This document shows, piece by piece, positions 34,612-42,938 of a stretch of 64,000 bases of DNA. The notes below the pieces were generated by a model. It saw only the letters and a list, made by a program, of their open reading frames with translations, had not been told where the DNA came from and searched no databases. Positions within the stretch are counted from its first letter, which is position 1. Each line of letters begins with the position of its first letter. This stretch comes from Oscillospiraceae bacterium. GTDB taxonomy: Bacteria; Bacillota; Clostridia; Oscillospirales; Oscillospiraceae. A program made the position numbers and the translations under genes. The stretch lies in NCBI GenBank assembly GCA_017434755.1, contig JAFRER010000010.1:124001-188000 (forward strand). The letters are read 5' to 3'.

Positions 34612-35604
34612 TCAGTACACCCGCACGCACTGGTGCCGGTACATCCGGTAGGTGAGCCATGACATGATCCCAAGGCAGGAGCTCATGAGATAGTAGCAGG
34701 AAAGATACCAGTTGCCATGGCGCTGGACAAGGTACTCGCTGATCCCGGCACCGGCGAGCAGAACGAGCCATGCGAGCCAGATCAGCCACTGGTAGGCTTT
34801 GAGTCCGTCTGCCTTCACCGCGCGTATGCTGTACCAGATCAGCACGGCGAGCATCATGAGGCCGCAGAAGATCTGGACCACACTGACGAAACCGTTGATG
34901 CGGAAGAAACTCGAATCGTACCGTGTGCTGTCCATCACGATCTCCAGCGCGCTGTACCACAGGATAAACATCATCCAGATGCTTCCGCTGTTGCTTTTTC
35001 CGTTCTTTGCCGGGGCGAGCCGCAGCTTTGAAAAGAAAAACAGGATCACGGCAAGCAGGACTGCCAGCAAAATCGCCTCGATGAAGAAAGTCGCAAAGCG
35101 GTACTCCGTGTTCCCGGCGGCATCGCTGATGCGCGAGGCAAACGGCAGATGCTGCAGCGCCGGACGGATGACGCTCATCTTTCCCCGGCAGGAGGTATTG
35201 AACAGGCTGGACAGACGTATCAGCAGGATCAGCACGAGAAGACCGGGAGCGGCGCAGTCGAGGAGCAGAGGCTTGTCCGCAAGACCCTTGGAGGGGACGA
35301 TCAGATACGCGACCAGAACGGCGATGAATACGCCTGAAAGCACGAAATCCCCCGTGCCGGAATCAGTGATGGCGGAGAGGAAACTCCTGTATTGTTCGCT
35401 GTGGCAGTCCCAATGCAGGATACGCGAGAGCACGACCGAGAGCACAGTCGAAAGCAAGAGGAAAAGACAGAGCAACGTCGCTTTCCCGCCGTTTGCCCGG
35501 TACAGAGACCAGGTCAGGCAGAAACAGGAGGCAGCCCCGAGAGCGATCACGAGGGAGCTGTAATAGACGGTAACGCTGCCGATGCTGTAGGCTATCCCGT
35601 TCAT
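34612..35604 (-). CDS. Lgt-like polytopic membrane protein
   Basis: A 330-residue membrane protein that resembles prolipoprotein diacylglyceryl transferase. Matching pieces are IGSVTVYYSSLVIALG near the N-terminus and LLDCAAPGLLVLILLIRLSSLFNTSCRGK, which lines up with the Lgt segment APG...GRxGNFxNGExxG and keeps the arginine and asparagine. The HGG motif with the essential histidine is replaced (FVLSGVFIAVLVAY), and a C-terminal extension adds about three helices. It may therefore have lost or changed the lipoprotein-modifying activity. The normal lgt is probably elsewhere. The start overlaps the end of the next gene upstream by 4 nt (ATGA), so the two are coupled. Confidence 0.65.
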   Translation of the reverse strand: MNGIAYSIGSVTVYYSSLVIALGAASCFCLTWSLYRANGGKATLLCLFLLLSTVLSVVLSRILHWDCHSEQYRSFLSAITDSGTGDFVLSGVFIAVLVAYLIVPSKGLADKPLLLDCAAPGLLVLILLIRLSSLFNTSCRGKMSVIRPALQHLPFASRISDAAGNTEYRFATFFIEAILLAVLLAVILFFFSKLRLAPAKNGKSNSGSIWMMFILWYSALEIVMDSTRYDSSFFRINGFVSVVQIFCGLMMLAVLIWYSIRAVKADGLKAYQWLIWLAWLVLLAGAGISEYLVQRHGNWYLSCYYLMSSCLGIMSWLTYRMYRHQCVRVY

Positions 35605-36800
35605 CCGCGCGCCTCCTCCGGAATCGCCGATGAGAAGTAGAGGATATCGCTCATCGTGCGCTCAGCCCCGTAAACGATGCCGTTGGCGGGGCTCCCGTTG
35701 AATATGATCACGGCCGTCTGCCCGCCGTCGAGTTCATAGGCCTTCACGCAGCCCTTGTCGTGCATGACACGCGCGGCGGTGTCGGCATACATGCCGTCAA
35801 TGTACTGCGGACTGTTTTCAGAGCTCGTGACCATCAGCAGATAGTGGAGATCATCCGTCATCCCGATTGCGGAACGGGCGAAATAACTGAAGACCTCGCC
35901 CACCGGATAGGACACGGTAGTATAGATCTCGCCGTCCTCCACGAGGATCGGTCCGAAAGAGGTGGAGAAAAGGACGTCGTTGTCGGCTATGAGCTGTTTC
36001 GTGGCTTCCGCGGTGGTCAGCTCGCCTGCGTGGGCGAAGAGCATGTCCCCGGAAGAGGTGAAAAAGCAGGTGTCCAGCACGGAAGGAGAGAAGCGGAAAA
36101 GCTCCCGCTTATACACCACTACGCCTACCTGACGGAAGGCGTAAAAGTCGCCGTTGATTGCGACGACGGAATTGACGGATCTGGCCATGTCGGATGCCTT
36201 CAGCTGAATGCTGGAGCTGTACGAGCCGCCAGCGAGGGCACGCCGGAGCTGCGAGCCGTCGGCGATCTTCACCTCCGAGAAAGTGCATACCGTATTCCCG
36301 ACCGCCTCTTTCCACACGACGCAGAGGATGGAATCATCACAGTAGTATTGTATGACGGAGCCCGGATAGATGCGGATACTGCTGTTCCATACCGTGCTCT
36401 GCCCGCCGAGAAGCTCCGCAGCGCTGTCTATCACGCGCTGCACCACGACGGGATCGGTGGTCTCGCCGAAGCGGGTGCTGTCGGGGAGAGGAGAGACGGA
36501 CGCATCCTCCGGGATCTTATAGATCTTCCGTATATAGACAATATCCGAGAGGGCTTCGCTTTTCAGATTGTTCAGAAGCGCCTCGGAGCGGCCGGTGAGG
36601 TCGGCGGCCTCCTTTACCTGAGAGCCTTTCCGGACGGAGGAGTCGGGATGGATGTTGAAGATCATCCACAGGACGCTCACCAGCAGGATCAGCAGAAAAA
36701 GCAGGGTCGAGACAAGCATGCCGCGCCTGCTTTCGGCTTCTGCCGCCGCGGGGGAGCCGGGAAGGGATGATGCAAGGCTGCTGTTCTGTTCTGTATTCAT
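35601..36800 (-). CDS. NAGPA-type phosphodiester glycosidase, membrane-anchored
   Basis: A 399-residue protein with a single N-terminal hydrophobic anchor (MLVSTLLFLLILLVSVLWMIF) and a phosphodiester glycosidase (NAGPA) domain. The domain shows VVAINGDFYAFRQVGVVV, TSFGPILVEDGEI, RSAIGMTDD and YELDGGQTAVIIFNG, the last holding the conserved DGG. Such domains release N-acetylglucosamine or other sugars from phosphodiesters, and in bacteria often act on the cell envelope. Lying between an SxxK hydrolase and an Lgt-like protein, it is likely to work on wall or lipid-linked material. The substrate is not known. Confidence 0.8.
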   Translation of the reverse strand: MNTEQNSSLASSLPGSPAAAEAESRRGMLVSTLLFLLILLVSVLWMIFNIHPDSSVRKGSQVKEAADLTGRSEALLNNLKSEALSDIVYIRKIYKIPEDASVSPLPDSTRFGETTDPVVVQRVIDSAAELLGGQSTVWNSSIRIYPGSVIQYYCDDSILCVVWKEAVGNTVCTFSEVKIADGSQLRRALAGGSYSSSIQLKASDMARSVNSVVAINGDFYAFRQVGVVVYKRELFRFSPSVLDTCFFTSSGDMLFAHAGELTTAEATKQLIADNDVLFSTSFGPILVEDGEIYTTVSYPVGEVFSYFARSAIGMTDDLHYLLMVTSSENSPQYIDGMYADTAARVMHDKGCVKAYELDGGQTAVIIFNGSPANGIVYGAERTMSDILYFSSAIPEEARG

Positions 36801-36817
36801 TCCCTGTCACCTCCCCG

Positions 36818-38464
36818 TCAGTTGCCGCCGCACAGGGCGGCAAGGAGTTCCGGACTTGTATTGATGAGCCAGCGGCCGTTCCGGAAGATCAGGTCCAGAT
36901 CGATCAGCCCGGAGGAGTAGTAGTCCTCCTTATGCGAGAGTGTCATCTCCACGGCTTCCGCATAGGCCTGTGCAATAAACTCTTCCCGGTATCCGCTGTC
37001 GGCGTCATAGATCTCTTCCTTTGAAAGCCGGTCCACCAGCAGGCGCACGCATTCGTTGGTATTGCACTGCAGGTCTTCCGACATCTTTGCATAATCGAGA
37101 TACCGCAGCCGGACCGTCTGTTTTGCCGAAAGTCCGTTCGTAACGCAGTCCCCCGCGAGTTCATAGGAATAGCTTTCCCGGAGCGCACGGATCATTTCTG
37201 CGGAGACCGGATCGTCCGGGACGTTGTCGAGGCCCAGATCGGCGTAATCGGCGAGAAAGCCGCATGCGTCGGCCTGATCGCCGGAGATCAAGGCGTCGAA
37301 GAAGCCGGTCACGGCATCGCGCGGATCGCCTTCCGTCCGCGAGTAGAGCGTTCCTCTGGTCATGCCGGTGACGCAGAGGGCCAGTGCGGCGGCGGCGAAC
37401 AGCACGGACAGGACTCCGGGCACGGGCCGGATCTTTTTCTTTTTCGCGGCGATGATCACCGCATAGAGCGCGGCCAGACCGGCGGCGCTGATGATAATGG
37501 CCGGCAGAACGGGCAAAGCCCCCTTTCCTTCGGTGGTGTACGTCTTCTCCGTTCCGGCGGGAGTCACGGAAGCGAATACCTGGGAAGCGAGACCGTTATC
37601 GATGGCAGGCTGAGCAGCGGCGTTTTCCGCTTCCTCCCGTGCGAGCCTCTCGGCCCTTGTCCTTTCGGCATAGTCGCACATCAGCGTACAGTAATCGGCA
37701 TGAAAAGTATTGGGGCGCCGGACACCCTCCGTGAACAGTACGATGATGATCGGGTCGTCCGTGTAGCAGATGCCGCTGTCACACAGATACAGGACGCCGC
37801 CCTCATCGATGTATCCGTACTTGTGGGCGATTGGGTAGTCCTGCTGATGGTAATTGAAATACTTTTCCGGCTCTGCGAGCAGCATGCAGTCGATCACGCC
37901 GGGGAAGCGTTCCGGCTCGGTGTACAGAGTCTTCAGACAGCTGATGACCTGCCTCGCGGTGAAATAGCGGTTCCGGTAATATTTCGCTTCCACGGTTTCG
38001 GGATCCACGCCCATGTAGTCCGCGATAGCGTCCCGGAAGGTCCCGTATTCGCCGAGCTCCTGCCAGAGATAGGTGGCATATTCGTTGTTTGACCAGACGA
38101 TCGTCATGTACTGCAGATACTCGTATCTCGCCCCGGCGACCTTGGTGTCAAAAGTCATCTCGCCGTTGTAGATGCGTTCGGCGTACACCATGTTCAGCGG
38201 GACCTTGTAGGTGCTTCCCGTTTCCATATATTCGTCGCCGCGGAGATAATGCTCCTCTCCGGTGACGGTGTTGTAGTATCCCATGGCGACCTGCTCGGGG
38301 ACAACATCGTGGTCCGCAAGGAACTGTTCTATGATTCTGTCCCAGTCATCTGCTTCCGCGGATTCCTCCGCGTGAGCGGCGGGCATGCCCGGAAGCCTGG
38401 CTGCCGCAAGGACCGCCAGAAGGACGGAAAGCAGAGAGAGAATGAAACGCAGCTGTTTTGACAT
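36818..38464 (-). CDS. Class A beta-lactamase-like serine hydrolase with C-terminal membrane helices
   Basis: A secreted or membrane-bound protein of about 548 residues. After a signal peptide ending near PAAHAEE comes a serine hydrolase domain with the nucleophile motif S84-T-Y-K87, an SNN (SDN box) in VWSNNEYATY, and HKYG in place of KTG. These are the three active-site boxes of penicillin-binding enzymes and class A beta-lactamases. After it follow two hydrophobic helices (about 320-380) and an NTF2-like tail (DAVTGFFDALISGDQADACGFLADYADLG ... IFRNGRWLINTS). The combination is unusual. The ATG at 38464 has GGAG 5 nt upstream. It could be a muramoyl-peptide carboxypeptidase or esterase; lactamase activity is not implied. 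Confidence 0.78.
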   Translation of the reverse strand: MSKQLRFILSLLSVLLAVLAAARLPGMPAAHAEESAEADDWDRIIEQFLADHDVVPEQVAMGYYNTVTGEEHYLRGDEYMETGSTYKVPLNMVYAERIYNGEMTFDTKVAGARYEYLQYMTIVWSNNEYATYLWQELGEYGTFRDAIADYMGVDPETVEAKYYRNRYFTARQVISCLKTLYTEPERFPGVIDCMLLAEPEKYFNYHQQDYPIAHKYGYIDEGGVLYLCDSGICYTDDPIIIVLFTEGVRRPNTFHADYCTLMCDYAERTRAERLAREEAENAAAQPAIDNGLASQVFASVTPAGTEKTYTTEGKGALPVLPAIIISAAGLAALYAVIIAAKKKKIRPVPGVLSVLFAAAALALCVTGMTRGTLYSRTEGDPRDAVTGFFDALISGDQADACGFLADYADLGLDNVPDDPVSAEMIRALRESYSYELAGDCVTNGLSAKQTVRLRYLDYAKMSEDLQCNTNECVRLLVDRLSKEEIYDADSGYREEFIAQAYAEAVEMTLSHKEDYYSSGLIDLDLIFRNGRWLINTSPELLAALCGGN

Positions 38465-38483
38465 GTTCACTCCATACCGCCGG

Positions 38484-39107
38484 TCAGTTTACGGGGACCG
38501 GCCTGTACGATTCGTTCAGAATGACCGGATCAAGGGAGCCGGCGCTCAATTCGGTGATCCTTTTGGCAAAGGATCCGTGGTTTTCGGAGGGGATGCTTGC
38601 GGTGATGCGGATGTCCGTTCCGTATTCCGTGTCCGTGATGACGCCGGAAAAGGAAGCAATCTCGGTCCTTATCCTCTCGTACAGGGAATAGGAGCAGCGG
38701 ATGCCGCAATCGATCCATTTCCGCATGACGGAGATGCCGGCGTCCGCGAGGGCTCCCTTGGCGGCCTTCGTGTATGCCCGGACGAGCCCCCCGGTCCCCA
38801 GAAGAACGCCGCCGAAGTAACGGGTGACCACGCACACCGTGTTCGTTATCCCCTCACGCCGCAGTACTTCGAGCATGGGGATCCCGGCGGTGCCCTGCGG
38901 CTCTCCGTCGTCGGAATAGCGCTCCGGACCGTCCTTTATGATGTAGCACCAGCAGTTGTGCCTTGCATCGTAGTGCTTCTTTTTTATTTCGGCGATGAAC
39001 GCCCGGGCAGCCTCCTCATCTTCCACCGGTTCCAGATAGCCGATGAAGCGCGACCTTTTTTCCTCGTATTCGGCTGTTCCGGGGCCGGAAGGTATCTTAT
39101 AGCTCAT
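38484..39107 (-). CDS. yigZ: YigZ/IMPACT-family protein
   Basis: A 207-residue member of the IMPACT (UPF0029) family. The N-terminal domain has EEKRSRFIGYLEPVEDEEAA, HNCWCYII, YSDDGEPQGTAGIPMLE and VTRYFGGVLLGTGGLVRAY, the family signature. Eukaryotic IMPACT binds Gcn1 and affects translational stress control; the bacterial role is unclear. The ATG at 39107 follows GGAAG by 5 nt; a TTG four codons earlier is less likely. It starts 17 nt after hflX and probably shares its transcript. Confidence 0.92.
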   Translation of the reverse strand: MSYKIPSGPGTAEYEEKRSRFIGYLEPVEDEEAARAFIAEIKKKHYDARHNCWCYIIKDGPERYSDDGEPQGTAGIPMLEVLRREGITNTVCVVTRYFGGVLLGTGGLVRAYTKAAKGALADAGISVMRKWIDCGIRCSYSLYERIRTEIASFSGVITDTEYGTDIRITASIPSENHGSFAKRITELSAGSLDPVILNESYRPVPVN

Positions 39108-39124
39108 ATTCTCTTCCAAATCCT

Positions 39125-40420
39125 TTACCCCCGGCTTTTACCGTCATCCGCAATATACTGTCTGATCCTGCCATACAGTTCAGGCGTGACCACCGCGGAG
39201 AGCAGGATGCCCTCATCCGTGTATTCCATGGACCGCACGGCGGCCTCCCTCTTCAGCAGATCCACCATGCCGGCGTCCCGGTAGGGAATGCGCAGGAGAT
39301 ACTCCCTGCGGTCGGCCGCAAGCAGCCTCTGCAGCGTGTCGACCAGCTGCGCGGCGCCCTCTCCGCTCTTCGCACTCATGCACACTACATTTTCACCGTG
39401 GGGGAGGATCCCGGTGTAGCGGTCGCATTTGTTGTATACACGGACGCAGGGCGTCGCCTCCGCGCCGAGCTGTCGGATCAGATCGTCGACTATACGTGCC
39501 TGCTCCTCCCATTCGGGGCTCGAGATATCGATCACGTGCAGAAGGATGTCGGCGTAGGAGAGCTCCTCAAGGGTGGCCTTGAAGGCTTCGATCAGGTGTG
39601 TCGGGAGTTTCCGGATAAAGCCGACCGTGTCGCTCAGGAGCACCTCGGTGCTCTCATCGATCCGGAAACGGCGGGTTGTGGTGTCGAGCGTGTCGAAAAG
39701 GCGGTCGTTGGCCGGAATGTCGGAACCGGTCAGGCAGTTGAGAAGGGTGGACTTGCCGGCGTTGGTGTATCCGACGAGCGCCACGGTGGGCATGTCGTTC
39801 TTCTGCCTGAGTTTCCGCTGTGTTCCCCGCACGCGCCGGACATCGGCCAGTTCCTCTTCGAGCTTCTGGATCTTCCGCCGGATGTGGCGGCGGTCGGTCT
39901 CAAGCTGGGTCTCGCCGGGTCCGCGGGTGCCGATGGGCGAGGAGCCGCCCGAGGCGGTCTGGCGCACAAGGTGCGTCCACATGCCGGTAAGCCTCGGAAG
40001 CAGATATTTATACTGCGCAAGCTCCACCTGCAGCTGGCCTTCCCGGCTTTTGGCCCGCTGGGCGAAAATGTCGAGGATGAGGCCGGAGCGATCCATTACC
40101 TTTACACCCAGATCCTCGCCCAGAGCGCGCATCTGCGAGGGGGAGAGCTCATTGTCGAACACGACCATGTCGCATTCACTGTTGGCCGCGAGCTCCTTCA
40201 GCTCCCTCACCTTTCCCTCGCCGAGGAAACTCCTGGGGTTGGGAGAAGGAAGACTCTGAATCATCATGCCCACGGTCTCCCCGCCGGCCGTTTCGACGAG
40301 CGCGCTGAGCTCCTCCATGGAGATCTCCGTGGAACGCTCGCTCTCGGGCATGCTCGAGGCGCTGAGGCCGGCGAGCAGAGCCCGTTCTTTTTTCTTTTCC
40401 GTGTTCCGTGACTCGTTCAT
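39125..40420 (-). CDS. hflX: Ribosome-associated GTPase HflX
   Basis: HflX splits stalled or heat-damaged 70S ribosomes and affects antibiotic tolerance. The 431-residue protein has the N-terminal HflX domain (FLGEGKVRELKELAANSECDMVVFDNELSPSQ), the family loop TRGPGETQLETDRRHIRRKI, and a G domain with VALVGYTNAGKSTLLNCLTG, DTVGFIRKLPTHLIEAFKATLEE and YNKCD. It is the first gene of a long tight operon that runs through yigZ, the serine hydrolase, NAGPA and the Lgt-like gene. Confidence 0.96.
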   Translation of the reverse strand: MNESRNTEKKKERALLAGLSASSMPESERSTEISMEELSALVETAGGETVGMMIQSLPSPNPRSFLGEGKVRELKELAANSECDMVVFDNELSPSQMRALGEDLGVKVMDRSGLILDIFAQRAKSREGQLQVELAQYKYLLPRLTGMWTHLVRQTASGGSSPIGTRGPGETQLETDRRHIRRKIQKLEEELADVRRVRGTQRKLRQKNDMPTVALVGYTNAGKSTLLNCLTGSDIPANDRLFDTLDTTTRRFRIDESTEVLLSDTVGFIRKLPTHLIEAFKATLEELSYADILLHVIDISSPEWEEQARIVDDLIRQLGAEATPCVRVYNKCDRYTGILPHGENVVCMSAKSGEGAAQLVDTLQRLLAADRREYLLRIPYRDAGMVDLLKREAAVRSMEYTDEGILLSAVVTPELYGRIRQYIADDGKSRG

Positions 40421-40464
40421 CCGTCATCCATCCGTCATTCTCAGTATTCAAGCCTAACTAAATA

Positions 40465-40493
40465 AATATAAACCTTTTTCCTCCATAAAGCAA
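40465..40493 (-). promoter_or_regulatory. Promoter of the hflX operon
   Basis: Minus strand TTGCTT (40493-40488), 17 nt, TATATT (40470-40465). It begins immediately after the nitroreductase terminator stem. Confidence 0.55.
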
Positions 40494-40521
40494 CCGGCGG
40501 CCGCTTTTTGCGGCCGCCGGT
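40489..40521 (-). terminator. Terminator of the nitroreductase gene
   Basis: A 12-bp stem ACCGGCGGCCGC / GCGGCCGCCGGT with an A5 loop on the minus strand, followed by TGCTTTAT. The U-tract is short but the stem is very stable. Confidence 0.65.
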
Positions 40522-40537
40522 CCTGCAGTTTTTCAGA

Positions 40538-41062
40538 TCACTTGATGTAAAAGACTCTTCCGGGAACGACGGGCTTGGGGGCAAGCTCCTCGTCGGGATA
40601 GCCGACGATGCAGAAGCCGATGCCCTCAACATCCTCGGTAAGGCCCGCATCGGCGAGGATTTTTTTGCCCTCTTCGGTGTCAAATACCTGACGGGCGCGG
40701 TTGATCCATCTGGCGCCGAGGCCCATGGCATAGGCGGCGTTGAGCATGTTGCCCATGGCGAGGGAGCCGTCAGCTACAAAATCGGCGCTGCTCTTTGCGG
40801 CAACGACCGCGATGACGTCCTGCGCTCCGTAGAACACGTCGAAGCCCTTGGGGGCGCCTGCGACCTGCGCGTTCATTTCCATGAGACGGTCGCGGATCTC
40901 CTTGTTGGTGATGATCACGAAGCGCGGGGTCTGCCTGTTGCCGCCGGACGGAGCTTTGAGGCCGGCCTGGACGATAAGCTCAAGGTCCTCCATGGGGACG
41001 TGCTCATTGCGGTATTTTCTGGCGGAGGAGCGCTCGAGAATGCTTTTGACTATTTCATTCAT
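40538..41062 (-). CDS. Nitroreductase-family oxidoreductase
   Basis: A 174-residue FMN-dependent oxidoreductase. The N-terminal RSSARKYRNEHVPMEDLELIVQAGLKAPSGGNRQTPRFV is the FMN-binding pattern, and GLGARWIN and GFCIVGYPDEEL complete the fold. The natural substrate of such short nitroreductases is usually unknown; they reduce quinones and nitro compounds with NAD(P)H. The ATG at 41062 has AAGGA about 9 nt upstream and is preferred over one nine codons earlier. It has its own promoter and terminator. Confidence 0.88.
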   Translation of the reverse strand: MNEIVKSILERSSARKYRNEHVPMEDLELIVQAGLKAPSGGNRQTPRFVIITNKEIRDRLMEMNAQVAGAPKGFDVFYGAQDVIAVVAAKSSADFVADGSLAMGNMLNAAYAMGLGARWINRARQVFDTEEGKKILADAGLTEDVEGIGFCIVGYPDEELAPKPVVPGRVFYIK

Positions 41063-41122
41063 ATCGTTTTTCCTTTCATAAGTATTCACGGATTTGTTCG
41101 GGGATCACTACATCCATATACT

Positions 41123-41151
41123 ATAGTAGCAGAATCGGAAGGAGCTGGCAA
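41123..41151 (-). promoter_or_regulatory. Promoter of the nitroreductase gene
   Basis: Minus strand TTGCCA (41151-41146), 17 nt, TACTAT (41128-41123). TACTATAGTA is a 10-bp palindrome at the -10 box. Confidence 0.55.
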
Positions 41152-41186
41152 GTTCCCGCGGACAATTATTTTAAATTCTGTCAAAA

Positions 41187-41624
41187 CTATTCGATGGCGA
41201 TCAGCTTCACGTTCTCGATTCCGGGAGTAGCGGACATGGAGGAGAGCAGCGCGGAGACCGAGGAGGTCGCGTAGCTCAGATCGAGGGAGAGCGTTACGCT
41301 CGCGATATCGTGGATCGGCGGGCTCTGTGTTATGGTGAGCACGCTGAAGCCCGCAGAAGATATCTTGTTGAGCAGCGCGCTCAGCACCCCGGGCTCGTGA
41401 TTGAGGAGCATGGAAAACACGGCCTTGCGCCCGCCGGAGATCTCGCCGGGTTCCATGATGAAATCCTTGTACTTGTAGTAGGTGCTGCGGGAGATGCCCA
41501 CCATTTTCACGGCCTGGCTCACTTCCTTCACCTTCCCGGATTCGAGAAGATGCCTGGCCTCGATCACCTTGTCATAGTAATCGGGAAGAATGTCCTTATG
41601 CACGATCAGATAGTTATCAAGCAT
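41187..41624 (-). CDS. ACT domain-containing protein, UPF0735/PheB family
   Basis: A 145-residue protein with an N-terminal helix-turn-helix-like segment (KEVSQAVKMVGISRSTYYKYKDFI) and a C-terminal ACT domain (LLNHEPGVLSALLNKISSAGFSVLTITQS). This layout is that of the UPF0735/PheB family in Firmicutes, which is often near homoserine dehydrogenase or kinase genes; none is seen here. A role as an amino-acid-sensing regulator is likely but unproven. Confidence 0.88.
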   Translation of the reverse strand: MLDNYLIVHKDILPDYYDKVIEARHLLESGKVKEVSQAVKMVGISRSTYYKYKDFIMEPGEISGGRKAVFSMLLNHEPGVLSALLNKISSAGFSVLTITQSPPIHDIASVTLSLDLSYATSSVSALLSSMSATPGIENVKLIAIE

Positions 41625-41657
41625 GCTGCAATCTCCTTTCGAGGCCTGCTGAGGGCC

Positions 41658-42719
41658 TCAGACGATCGGGATCAGATCCGGCAGACAGGTCAGAGCGTGC
41701 AGTGAGTCGATCGCTTCGATCGCCTCGGTGGTGCTGATCGGCCTGTCGTCGGAATAGCCGATGCTGTTGTCCACCCTGTGCCGCCAGAGCATTCTGTCCG
41801 GGGCGGATGGATCGGTCTCTTCTATGTACACTTCCTCATAAATCAGAAAATCATTTGCCAGGCGGTAGATCCCGTTGGAGGTCATCCCCGGCGCGGTGCT
41901 CACCGACAGGAGCCTCCCTTCGTCGATCAGGTAGAGCTCGCTGCCGCCCTTTGAGCAGTAGATCCGGTAGGGCTCGTTATCGAGGATGGTATAAAGCTCA
42001 AAGATCAGATTGCGTTTATAACCGGCGGCGTTCGTGTCCCAGGCTGCTATGAACAGCTCGTCCACACCGTTCTCGTCGATATCGTACAGCGCGTATCCAA
42101 CGGACCAGCATTCTGCGGCCCTTTCGCTGATCCCGTTGGCCTGACAGTAATCAAGCGTGGGGATCCCGTAGCGGAAGGCCTTGCCGTAGCGCATGATGAC
42201 GGTGGAATAGGGGTTTTCGTAATCGATCACGGTGATCTTCGCGGCTTTGCCGGTGAGCGGACCGCCTTCCCCCTCGAATACCGCCCGTACGCTCCAGCCG
42301 TCCATCGAAAGCGGGACATTGTTGAGCGAGATGGTGTCCTCGGCGGGATAGGCTACAAGGAGCCCGCCATTCTGCTGCTCGGCCTGCTCGGGGGAACAGA
42401 CGTTCCCGTAGTTGTCGATCAGCTCCCATCGCATGGAGGCGAGGTTTTTCGCCCTTGCCACGAACCAGACGCCCTCTCCAACGGGGACAGTCTCATCGGT
42501 GGGGTCCTTCGTGATGACGAGCCCGTCACCCAAAGGCTCCGGAGAGGTCTCCGGAACGGGCACGTCCGCGGCAGGGGCGCTGTTGTAGCTGCCGGCGGAG
42601 GTCACGGCGTCCACCTTTATGGTCGGGGAGGAATAGTTGGCGCTCATGGGCATGCCGCAGGAGCACAGCAACGCAAAGGCAAGCACTGCGCAGACGAAGA
42701 CGAAGATCCGTTTTTTCAT
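41658..42719 (-). CDS. Lipoprotein with Ig-like domain, paralogue of the 8.5-kb lipoprotein
   Basis: A 353-residue lipoprotein. The signal MKKRIFVFVCAVLAFALLCSC ends in a lipobox. The central domain (VWFVARAKNLASMRWELID ... SLNNVPLSMDGWSVRAVF) aligns with the lipoprotein at 8525-9961, and the C-terminal part has DIDENGVDELFIAAWDTN in the same place as its DLDGDGTEELVVG. The Pro/Thr linker is absent. The shared pair of domains shows common descent. I see no enzyme motif; a surface-binding role is plausible. It starts close to a divergent oxidoreductase gene. Confidence 0.75.
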   Translation of the reverse strand: MKKRIFVFVCAVLAFALLCSCGMPMSANYSSPTIKVDAVTSAGSYNSAPAADVPVPETSPEPLGDGLVITKDPTDETVPVGEGVWFVARAKNLASMRWELIDNYGNVCSPEQAEQQNGGLLVAYPAEDTISLNNVPLSMDGWSVRAVFEGEGGPLTGKAAKITVIDYENPYSTVIMRYGKAFRYGIPTLDYCQANGISERAAECWSVGYALYDIDENGVDELFIAAWDTNAAGYKRNLIFELYTILDNEPYRIYCSKGGSELYLIDEGRLLSVSTAPGMTSNGIYRLANDFLIYEEVYIEETDPSAPDRMLWRHRVDNSIGYSDDRPISTTEAIEAIDSLHALTCLPDLIPIV

Positions 42720-42827
42720 GCAGGCGCCGTCCTCCTTCCCGAGATCCTATTTGAATAATAACAGATAGAGGACGAATAGAAAAGGGGATTTTGTCGGACA
42801 CCTCCGCGGGAGCAGGCAGTTTTCCTG

Positions 42828-42856
42828 TTGCCGCGCGGCCGCTTTTATACTATAAT
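42828..42856 (+). promoter_or_regulatory. Promoter of the Gfo/Idh/MocA gene
   Basis: TTGCCG (42828-42833), 17 nt, TATAAT (42851-42856). The leader carries a hairpin, TCACCGG / CCGGTGA (42876-42900). Confidence 0.6.
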
Positions 42857-42938
42857 AAAACTGTTAGGAAAACCATCACCGGACCGGATACGGCCGGTGA
42901 CCATGAGAGCATGAAAACAAAGAAAAAGGAGAAAGAAT

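Noticed and set aside
36818-38464. Acquired beta-lactamase resistance gene
   Set aside because: The active-site boxes are present, but HKYG replaces KTG, the protein carries extra membrane and NTF2-like parts, and it lies in a housekeeping operon. A cell-wall role is more likely.
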